This document shows, one piece after another, positions 7,825 through 14,709 of a stretch of DNA of 64,000 bases (the stretch's first letter is position 1; each line of letters starts with the position of its first letter). The notes beneath the pieces are model-generated. The model searched no databases and was not told the DNA's origin. It was given only the letters and a program-made list of their open reading frames with translations. This stretch comes from Anaerolineae bacterium. Lineage in GTDB: Bacteria > Chloroflexota > Anaerolineae > Promineifilales > Promineifilaceae. Both the position numbers and the translations under genes were made by a program. The stretch spans positions 62,001 to 126,000 of the forward strand of contig JAHDWK010000005.1 of NCBI GenBank assembly GCA_023382655.1. Reading direction: 5' to 3'.

Positions 7825-10800
7825 TTAAGATGTATACAACGGCAGCCACAAAGTGAAAGTGGCGCCAGCGCCAGTTGTGCTTTCCACTTCAATCAGGCCG
7901 CCATAGGGTTCGATGATTTTTTTGGCAACGGGCAGCCCTAAGCCCATGCCGGAGTCATTGGCGGCGCGGGCGGCTTCTCCCCGAAAGAAACGGTCAAATA
8001 TCTGTTGTTGTTCGGCCTGGTTCAGGCCAGGGCCTTGATCGGCTATGGTAACCAGGGCGAAAGAACGACCGGCGCGCGTTTGGGGTTGCACCGTAATACG
8101 CACTTCCCCGCCGGGCGGTGAAAATTTGATGGCGTTGTCAATGACATTGGTTAGCATGGCCCGTAGGTGTGCCTGGTGTATGTGGACGGCCGTTACCGTG
8201 GCTACATTCCCGACCACCACCCACCGCAGCCCCTTTTCCGCCACACTGCCCCCAAAATAATCTTGCAATTCATTGAGCAGCGACCAGAGGTCAGTCGTCG
8301 CCTCCGGATCAGGCGTAAACTCGGCGTCCAACCGGGACAATTCCAGCAAATCCTGAATCATCCGGTTCAGGCGGTCTGTTTCCTGGCGTAAGACATGGAA
8401 GTAACGGGGATGGTTTTCCGGTTTGCCTCGCTCCAATAGCGAGATATGCGTTTTGATGACGGTGAGGGGGGTGCGTAAATCATGGGTGACATTCGAGATG
8501 AACTCTGCCTTCAACCGCTCTACCGTTTTCAACTGGCTGATGTCTGACTGCATAATCACATACCCCGTGACGTTGCCGGTATTGTCTTTGATGGGCGTCA
8601 CGGTTAAGCGCACGCTGTAAGTATGCCCATCTTTGCGTTGGTTGAGCAGTTCACCCGACCACCCTTCGTGGCTGAATCCCGAAGGCCAGGTTTGCACAAA
8701 AAGGAAACGGGCAGCGCGATCATTGACCAAAACACGCAAATTTCGGCCGGTGAGTTCGGCACGGCCGTAACCGCTCATGCGCTCCATGGCCTGGTTCATA
8801 TAGAGGATGTTGACGGCCGTGTCAGTTAGAATTATCCCCTCGCCGGCACTCTCCAAAATAGCTACCGTGCGATCCCGTTCCGCTTGCAATTCGGCCGTGC
8901 GCTGATTGACCAGTACCTCCAGCATATCTTTATCTGACACTAACGTTTCATATAATCGGGTGCGCTCAATCACCGCGGCCACTTGCCCGGCCAACGTCAC
9001 CAAAAAGTGTAAGTCCTTCTCCGAAAAAGCGTTCAAACGAGGGCTTTCCGCGTCAATTACGCCTACTACCTGGTCTTTCACCAGCACCGGGACGACAATG
9101 GCTGAGTGTATGTTTTCTATCGGTATGCCCGCGTCATAAAGCGGTTCCCGGCGCACATCGGCCACAATCTGTGGCTCACCGGTGTGCACCGCCAGCCCAA
9201 TCAAACTTTCATAGAGTACCGGCTGCTCCAGATAGTGAGCTGGCATATCGTGAAAGGAAGCATGAGGTTGTAATTTTCCGGTGGTCGGGTCTTTCATGAC
9301 AAAGCCAAATACGTCAGGATAGAGACGGTCTGTAATCATGCGTGTCGTCCGGTGTAACAGTTCGTCTACATCAAACGTGGAGGCAGTGGCAATGGATAGC
9401 TGGTGCAAAATGGACAGTTCAGCAGCCTGTTGTAATACCTGGTCGTGCAGCCGGGCATTGGCAATGGCGATAGCCGCCTGGTTAGCAAAGGCCGCTACTG
9501 TTTCTGCCGCTTCAGCATTGTATTTGCCCGGTTCCCGGCTTTCCAGACTCAAGATGCCGATCAGTTGATCCTTTACTGTTAGCGTGGCGCCAATCCATGA
9601 ACAGACGCCATCCAGTGTGGGCAGCACCAGCCAGCCGGTATCCTGCCAGGTGTTGCCCACAAAAGCCCAACCTGGCGGCATGGGAATGCGCCGCAGCCAT
9701 GATTCGGCGTGGGCATTCAGGAATTCGCGCAACTTCTCGGCGTCTTCAAAGCCGCGACTGGCTGCCAGCAAAAGAGAGTCACTGTAGGGGTCTTCCAGAT
9801 GCAGCGAAACAAAATCATACTCGATGATTTCGGCCAGGTAGTCAAAAACATGTTCATATACCTGTTGCAACGTCAGGCTGGTGGTCAGGAGCGCGCCCAC
9901 TTTTTGCAGCATGGTTGCCATTTTTAGCTGGCGAGTTTGGGCGGTGTACAGGTTGGCGTTGGCAATGGCGATGGCGGCCTGGTGGGCCACGCTCTGGCAC
10001 AGGGCAATTTCGTCGGCGGTGAAGTGACGCACCTGCTGCCAGATGTGAATGTGTAGCAGGCCGATGGTTCTGTCCCGGAAAATAAGCGGGACATACAATA
10101 GGGCGCGCAGCCCACCTTCCGTGATGCGCAACGCCCGTTCATTTAAGTAAGCGATCTGCCACAAATCGGCTACGGCCGTTGGCTGCCGATTTTTGAGCGT
10201 GAGACGAGAAAATAATGTTTCGTCTATGAGTACTTCCTGGCCGATGGGTACCAGCGAGAAGGCCGGCTCTTCAGACCATTCGGCAGCAGTGTGCAGGGCC
10301 CGGCCGTCTTCGCTCAAAATGGAAATAGAGCAGGCACTGATGTTGGTTAGGTAACGTCGCGCCGCATCCAGAGCGCGGCTGAGAACTTCACCTAATTCCA
10401 GACTACTGGAGAGATAACCGGCAATTTCTAGCAGTGTTTCCGCTTCCCGACGGCGGCGGCTTTCGGTTTCATATAAGCGGGCATTTACCAGGGCGATAGC
10501 TCCTTGCTGGGCAATACCCTGGCACAGTTCAATTTCGGCCGGCGTATACTCACGGCGGTGGCGGCTTTCCCACAGTTCAGCAAATCCAATGATCTGGTCG
10601 TGCAGTCGCATGGGCACCACTAAGGATGTCTGGATGTTGTAGACGGCCAAATGCTGCTGATCCCACAGCGGCGTCTCAGGATGGTCGGCATGGAGCAGCA
10701 AAGGGTACCGGGTTTGCAGGAAGGTCGCATCCCGTTTGACTTCGTTGAAGAGGTCGTAGGAAACGCCAATATCGCTGTGCATTTCCTGGTCATTGGCTTC

Positions 10801-11019
10801 GGGGCTGCGGTATTCGGCCAGTACAGTTGCCAGACCGGTGTCGGGATTCCAATCGGAAATATGGGCGCTGGTGACCTGGAAGGTGTGGGTGAGCTGCCGG
10901 GCCAGTTCGGTAAGCAGCGCCGGGGTGTTCAGGTTGGCAGACACGGCCGTGATCGCCTTGAGTAGCGCCACATACTGGATTGTGGGATAAAGTTGGTTGT
11001 CACTTTCTCGCTCGTTCAT
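7825..11019 (-). CDS. Sensor histidine kinase with four GAF domains and one PAS domain
   Basis: A 1064-residue soluble kinase. By pattern it contains four successive GAF domains (about 30-190, 200-360, 375-540 and 550-700), each ending in a variant of IALVNARLYE / IAIANANLYT / IAIANARLHD / AVIERTRLYE. A short coiled coil and one PAS domain (about 725-835, LESAGEGIILTDTAVNILYMN) follow. The HisKA domain carries the H-box VTHDLRTPLTVI, phospho-acceptor His near 846. The HATPase_c domain has N-box NVIDNAIKFSPPGGEV, G1 DQGPGL and G2 GMGLGLPVAKKI. There is no membrane segment, so it should sense an intracellular ligand or redox cue. AGGAGC precedes the ATG. No response regulator is adjacent. Confidence 0.93.
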   Translation of the reverse strand: MNERESDNQLYPTIQYVALLKAITAVSANLNTPALLTELARQLTHTFQVTSAHISDWNPDTGLATVLAEYRSPEANDQEMHSDIGVSYDLFNEVKRDATFLQTRYPLLLHADHPETPLWDQQHLAVYNIQTSLVVPMRLHDQIIGFAELWESRHRREYTPAEIELCQGIAQQGAIALVNARLYETESRRRREAETLLEIAGYLSSSLELGEVLSRALDAARRYLTNISACSISILSEDGRALHTAAEWSEEPAFSLVPIGQEVLIDETLFSRLTLKNRQPTAVADLWQIAYLNERALRITEGGLRALLYVPLIFRDRTIGLLHIHIWQQVRHFTADEIALCQSVAHQAAIAIANANLYTAQTRQLKMATMLQKVGALLTTSLTLQQVYEHVFDYLAEIIEYDFVSLHLEDPYSDSLLLAASRGFEDAEKLREFLNAHAESWLRRIPMPPGWAFVGNTWQDTGWLVLPTLDGVCSWIGATLTVKDQLIGILSLESREPGKYNAEAAETVAAFANQAAIAIANARLHDQVLQQAAELSILHQLSIATASTFDVDELLHRTTRMITDRLYPDVFGFVMKDPTTGKLQPHASFHDMPAHYLEQPVLYESLIGLAVHTGEPQIVADVRREPLYDAGIPIENIHSAIVVPVLVKDQVVGVIDAESPRLNAFSEKDLHFLVTLAGQVAAVIERTRLYETLVSDKDMLEVLVNQRTAELQAERDRTVAILESAGEGIILTDTAVNILYMNQAMERMSGYGRAELTGRNLRVLVNDRAARFLFVQTWPSGFSHEGWSGELLNQRKDGHTYSVRLTVTPIKDNTGNVTGYVIMQSDISQLKTVERLKAEFISNVTHDLRTPLTVIKTHISLLERGKPENHPRYFHVLRQETDRLNRMIQDLLELSRLDAEFTPDPEATTDLWSLLNELQDYFGGSVAEKGLRWVVVGNVATVTAVHIHQAHLRAMLTNVIDNAIKFSPPGGEVRITVQPQTRAGRSFALVTIADQGPGLNQAEQQQIFDRFFRGEAARAANDSGMGLGLPVAKKIIEPYGGLIEVESTTGAGATFTLWLPLYTS

Positions 11020-11123
11020 GTTGCTCCTGGTTATGGCCGTGCCAAAGATAATACCTGCACTCGGCTGCTTCTGGCAACATTCACAATGCAGGCTAAAATC
11101 AGGTCATCTGGTAAAAATTTAAT

Positions 11124-11160
11124 GAGATTGGAGATTGACTGATCTCTAATCTCCAATCTC
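11124..11160. repeat. Intergenic hairpin of GAGATTGG words
   Basis: A perfect 13-bp inverted repeat (GAGATTGGAGATT / AATCTCCAATCTC) just upstream of the proline dehydrogenase gene. The arm is itself a near-repeat of GAGATT(GG). The same words build the hairpin at 19691-19733. Confidence 0.85.
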
Positions 11161-11175
11161 CTATCTCCCAAAGGT

Positions 11176-12192
11176 ATGAAAAACCCTAAAAGATTCCCAC
11201 TTGTTTTGCTCATTGTCCTGCTTGGTTCAGGGCTGCTATTGTACTGGTTTGGCGAACGCTGGCTGCGGGCGGTACTGCTGTATCTGTCTACGGCCGTATG
11301 GGCGCAATATCTGGTCAGCCACACCCGCCTGGCCTGGCGCGTGGCCAGTCGCTTCATTGCCGGGGAAACGGCGGATGACGCCATCGCTGCCGCCCGCACC
11401 GTTAACAGCCGGGGCCTTTCGGCCACCCTCAACTATTTGGGTGAACACGTACACACGCCTCAAGAAGCGGCTTATGCTCGTGATGAGATTGTGCGGTTGC
11501 TGGATTGCATTCAGCAAAGCGGAGTAGATGCCAACGTGTCGGTGAAACCCAGCCAGCTTGGTTTGAACATTGATCCGCGCCTCTTATACGAAAACCTGCA
11601 CATCGTCCTCAACCGCGCCCGGCAAACCAACAACCGAGTGCGCATAGATATGGAAGAAAGCAGCACCGTAGACACCACGCTAGGCATTTACCGCCGGTTG
11701 CGGGACGAAGATGGGTACGGCCGTCACGTAGGTGTGGTCATTCAGGCTTATCTGTATCGCAGCCAACAAGACATTGCCGCGCTGATGAGCGAAGGCGCCT
11801 GGGTGCGTTTATGCAAAGGCGCATATGCTGAACCGCCCGAAGTTGCTTTTCCCCAAAAAGCGGACACCGACGCCAGTTTTGTGCAACTGGCGCAACATAT
11901 GCTTAGCGCCGATGCGCGACAGCATGGCGCATATCCCTGTTTTGCCACCCATGATGAAACTATGGTGCAGGCCATTCGGCAATTTGCGCAGGCACAACAA
12001 ATTCCCGCGGATGCCTTTGAATTCCAAATGTTGTACGGCATTCGGCGGGAACTCCAGGAGCAATTGGCCGCCCAGGGCTACCGGGTGCGGGTTTACATAC
12101 CGTATGGCACCGCCTGGTACCCCTATTTTGTGCGCCGCCTGGCGGAACGGCCGGCGAATATGTGGTTCTTCATTGGCAATCTGCTGCGTTAG
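11176..12192 (+). CDS. Proline dehydrogenase (FAD-dependent, monofunctional)
   Basis: A 338-residue protein of the ProDH/PutA-N family that oxidises proline to pyrroline-5-carboxylate with FAD. Characteristic segments are VNSRGLSATLNYLGEHV, DANVSVKPSQLGLNID, RIDMEESSTVD, VIQAYLYRSQQD, WVRLCKGAYAEP, CFATHDETMV, FEFQMLYGIRRELQ and YIPYGTAWYPYFVRRLAERPAN. The last carries the conserved substrate-binding Arg pair. A hydrophobic N-terminal segment (about residues 8-25) suggests membrane association, in keeping with electron delivery to the quinone pool. The P5C dehydrogenase is not in the window. Confidence 0.92.
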   Translation: MKNPKRFPLVLLIVLLGSGLLLYWFGERWLRAVLLYLSTAVWAQYLVSHTRLAWRVASRFIAGETADDAIAAARTVNSRGLSATLNYLGEHVHTPQEAAYARDEIVRLLDCIQQSGVDANVSVKPSQLGLNIDPRLLYENLHIVLNRARQTNNRVRIDMEESSTVDTTLGIYRRLRDEDGYGRHVGVVIQAYLYRSQQDIAALMSEGAWVRLCKGAYAEPPEVAFPQKADTDASFVQLAQHMLSADARQHGAYPCFATHDETMVQAIRQFAQAQQIPADAFEFQMLYGIRRELQEQLAAQGYRVRVYIPYGTAWYPYFVRRLAERPANMWFFIGNLLR

Positions 12193-12304
12193 TGCCGCTG
12201 ATCGCTAATCAGATTTTGGCTTACGGCTCACGGACATGTGGCCGTCCATGCCTCACTGTGATACGCTCTTCAACCAGTTTAATTAGCTTAAAAGGAGAAA
12301 TCTT

Positions 12305-12880
12305 ATGCCAAGTGAACTTTCAAATCAGGTAGGTCGGGCGGGTAGCGCTGCTGGCGTTGGCGCCCAAATAGAAACGGCGGCAATTAGTCGGCTGGTCGTT
12401 ATCACCTTTGCCGATCCGTCCCAGGCAGAAGGACTGTACGAGGCGCTGGTGGCGCTGGATAAACAAAAAGCGGTCAATCTGGAAGACGCTGTGTTTGTTA
12501 CCAAAAACGCCGAAGGCAAGCTGCAAGTGGATGAGCGCATCCACAACGAAAAACGCAGCGGCACGGTCAAGGGCGCCGTGTTGGGTACGCTCGTTGGTTG
12601 GATGCTGGGGGGGCCGGTGTTGGGGCTGGCCGGTGGCGCTATTGTGGGCCGTATGATTGGCAAGCGCCTGGATTTGGGCATAGACGAGGGTACGGTGCAA
12701 TCGGTATCTGCGGCTTTGGCAGAAGGCCAGACGGCATTGTTTATTCTCGGTTCAGCCAGACATGCGCCTTCGGTAGTAGAGGCATTCAAGAAATTCAACG
12801 GTACCATTATCGAAACTTCTGTGGACCCTGAGGTGCGGGAGCGTTTGCAGCGGGCGCTTGACGCCGAAAACGAGCCGTAA
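12305..12880 (+). CDS. DUF1269-family membrane-associated protein
   Basis: A 191-residue protein with a good ribosome binding site (AAAAGGAG) 7 bases before ATG. Residues ~28-90 form an alpha/beta region (LVVITFADPSQAEGLYEALV). A Gly-rich hydrophobic hairpin follows, GAVLGTLVGWMLGGPVLGLA, typical of DUF1269 proteins, and the C-terminus reads ALFILGSARHAPSVVEAFKKF. The family is small, membrane-linked and stress-associated in several bacteria; no biochemical function is established. The stop codon TAA is the first three bases of a TAATCCGT word array. Confidence 0.8.
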   Translation: MPSELSNQVGRAGSAAGVGAQIETAAISRLVVITFADPSQAEGLYEALVALDKQKAVNLEDAVFVTKNAEGKLQVDERIHNEKRSGTVKGAVLGTLVGWMLGGPVLGLAGGAIVGRMIGKRLDLGIDEGTVQSVSAALAEGQTALFILGSARHAPSVVEAFKKFNGTIIETSVDPEVRERLQRALDAENEP

Positions 12881-12930
12881 TCCGTGAGCCGTTGGCCGTA
12901 ATCTGTTATGGGCGAGCGGTAATTGGTAGC
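12878..12930. repeat. Word-repeat array (TAATCCGTGAGCCGT type)
   Basis: Degenerate reiterations of TAATCCGTGAGCCGT / TGGCCGTAATCTGT / AGCGGTAATTGG follow the DUF1269 gene. The first word provides its TAA stop. Arrays of the same vocabulary lie at 13639, 24968, 45673, 49982, 55083, 58400 and 59199. Confidence 0.7.
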
Positions 12931-13039
12931 GAGTGGCGCCGGTGTGGGAAAATTCTGCCCCACATCCGGCGTTGTTTATTTGGGGTGGAGGAGTGTTTCA
13001 GGTTTTCCCCGTATGCCAGGTGTTTTATGCACGGCCGTC

Positions 13040-13103
13040 TTGACATGCCCGCCGCCTTTTGTATAATACGTTTAGTTTGAACTAAACGTATTATACAAGG
13101 AGG
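13040..13103 (+). promoter_or_regulatory. Consensus promoter with 36-bp palindromic operator and strong RBS
   Basis: TTGACA at 13040-13045, a 16-bp spacer, and TATAAT at 13062-13067 make an almost ideal sigma-70/SigA promoter. The -10 box lies inside a perfect palindrome at 13061-13096 with 17-bp arms (GTATAATACGTTTAGTT) around a 2-bp centre. AAGGAGG (13097-13103) follows directly, 4 bases before the ATG of a GbsR/MarR-type regulator. A dimeric repressor bound here would cover the -10 box and start site, so autorepression is the natural reading. Confidence 0.88.
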
Positions 13104-13107
13104 CCTT

Positions 13108-13641
13108 ATGGAAGACCAACTCGCCCTGGCCCGGCAAAACTTCATTCAAAGCATGAGCCGCATCAGCCATTTCTGGGGTTTCCCCAAGGCAATGGGCGCG
13201 ATTTATGGCGCTATTTATTTGTCGCTACAACCCATTTCCCTGGATGATCTGGTGGAACAAGTGGGCGTGAGCAAAGGGGCGGTCAGCACCAATGTGCGCA
13301 CCCTGGAACGGCTGGGCATGGTACATCAACATCTGGAGGTAGGCGACCGCAAGGATTACTACACGGCCGAAACCGACTTCTGGAAAGTAATTCGTGGTGT
13401 GCTGCGTGAACGGGAACAGCAGGAGTTTGACCTGGCGCTGCGGGCGGTGGCAGAAAGCCTGGAACTGGCCCGTTCGCCGGAGGCGTTGGCAGTAGATGCG
13501 GATACGGCTGTTTTCTACCAGCAACGTATGACCAATATCCAGGACTTTTTTGGCAATCTGGATAACCTGGTAGCGATGCTGATTGCCCTGGACAACCTGC
13601 GCTCTGGCACACTCTCCCGGTTATTTGGGAATTCTTCGTAA
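13108..13641 (+). CDS. GbsR/MarR-family winged-helix transcriptional regulator
   Basis: A 177-residue regulator. It begins with a helical segment containing SRISHFWGFPKAMGAIYGAIYLS, characteristic of GbsR-type proteins. A winged helix follows: ISLDDLVEQVGVSKGAVSTNVRTLERLGMVHQ, recognition helix SKGAVSTNVRTLE, then a wing with VGDRKDYYTAE. The C-terminal helices should form the dimer and ligand-binding part. Relatives control choline/glycine-betaine or efflux genes. The operator-promoter immediately upstream argues for autoregulation. The NAD(P)-binding protein gene 68 bp downstream on the same strand is a likely second target or operon partner. The stop codon lies in a TAATCCGT array. Confidence 0.88.
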   Translation: MEDQLALARQNFIQSMSRISHFWGFPKAMGAIYGAIYLSLQPISLDDLVEQVGVSKGAVSTNVRTLERLGMVHQHLEVGDRKDYYTAETDFWKVIRGVLREREQQEFDLALRAVAESLELARSPEALAVDADTAVFYQQRMTNIQDFFGNLDNLVAMLIALDNLRSGTLSRLFGNSS

Positions 13642-13690
13642 TCCGTAACCCGTAACCCGTAAGCCGACTCACTGGTCACCGATCACGGCT
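13639..13690. repeat. Word-repeat array (TAATCCGTAACCCGTAA type)
   Basis: Begins with the TAA stop of the regulator gene and continues as reiterated CCGTAACCCGTAA words, then TCACCGATCACGGCTTACG, whose end can pair with the CCGTAAGCCG near the start. Confidence 0.75.
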
Positions 13691-13709
13691 TACGCAAAAG
13701 AGGTAAACT

Positions 13710-14657
13710 ATGACTGAAAGTACAACCCAACTCCATGCTGTTACCGGCGCATTTGGCTACTCTGGCAAGTATATTACCCAACGGCTGCTGGCCCAGGGCA
13801 AACAGGTGATCACCCTCACCAATTCGGCGGATCGAGACAATGCGTTTCACGGCCGTGTGCCCGCCCGTCCCTTTCACTTTGACACCCCTGCTCAACTGGA
13901 GGCGTCGTTACAAGGAGTGTCAGTGCTATACAACACCTATTGGGTGCGTTTTAACCACAAGACATTCAAACACGCCGATGCCGTGCAAAACAGCATCACC
14001 CTGTTCAATGCCGCCAAAGCGGCAGGGGTGCAGCGTATTGTGCATGTGAGCATCACCAACCCTTCTCTGGACTCACCGTTGGAATACTTCCAGGGCAAAG
14101 CGGTGTTAGAGCAGGCGCTCATAGACACGGGCCTTTCTTATGCCATCTTGCGGCCCACGGTGTTGTTTGGCAAGGAAGATATTCTCATCAACAACATCAC
14201 CTGGATGTTGCGCAAATTCCCGGTATTTGGCCTGTTTGGCGATGGGCAGTACCGTTTGCAACCGATTTATGTGGATGATCTGGCGCGGCTGGCGGTGGAG
14301 CAGGGGGGCAATGAGCAAAACATCATCCTCAATGCCATTGGCCCGGAGACGTTCACCTATCGGGAGTTGGTGCAAAAATTAGCAGAGACCATTAGCGTGA
14401 AACGGCCAATGCTTTCCATTCCACCGGCCCTCGGTTTTGTGGCCGGGCAGGTGGTGGGGCGACTGGTAAACGATGTACTGATCACCCGCGAAGAAATTGA
14501 AGGGTTGATGGCCGATTTGCTCTATGTGGACACCCCCCCCACCGGCAGCACCCGCCTGACCGATTGGGCACAAAAACATGCCGCTACGTTAGGCAAACAA
14601 TACACCAGTGAACTGGCGCGCCGCCGTGACCGCCAGGCAGCCTATGCCTCCAATTAA
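13710..14657 (+). CDS. NAD(P)-binding SDR-like protein (atypical, NmrA/NDUFA9-like)
   Basis: A 315-residue extended/atypical short-chain dehydrogenase. The Rossmann motif is VTGAFGYSGKYITQRL (GxxGxxG). VSITNPSLDSPLEYFQGKAVLEQAL carries YFQGK in the position of YxxxK, and SYAILRPTVLFGKEDILINN is the usual substrate-side strand. A C-terminal segment (GPETFTYRELVQKLAE) resembles NmrA/NDUFA9-type proteins. Many such proteins bind NAD(P) without strong catalysis or act as redox sensors or assembly factors. AAAGAGG is 6 bases upstream. It is probably expressed with the GbsR-type gene before it. Confidence 0.8.
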   Translation: MTESTTQLHAVTGAFGYSGKYITQRLLAQGKQVITLTNSADRDNAFHGRVPARPFHFDTPAQLEASLQGVSVLYNTYWVRFNHKTFKHADAVQNSITLFNAAKAAGVQRIVHVSITNPSLDSPLEYFQGKAVLEQALIDTGLSYAILRPTVLFGKEDILINNITWMLRKFPVFGLFGDGQYRLQPIYVDDLARLAVEQGGNEQNIILNAIGPETFTYRELVQKLAETISVKRPMLSIPPALGFVAGQVVGRLVNDVLITREEIEGLMADLLYVDTPPTGSTRLTDWAQKHAATLGKQYTSELARRRDRQAAYASN

Positions 14658-14658
14658 C

Positions 14659-14698
14659 AAAAAAGTCGTCAGCGGGCCGACCCCGCTGACGACTTTTT
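14659..14698. terminator. Bidirectional rho-independent terminator
   Basis: A perfect stem (AAAAAGTCGTCAGCGGG paired with CCCGCTGACGACTTTTT) with a short loop and T-runs on both strands lies between the two convergent genes ending at 14657 and 14710. Confidence 0.92.
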
Positions 14699-14709
14699 AC
14701 GATTACCGA

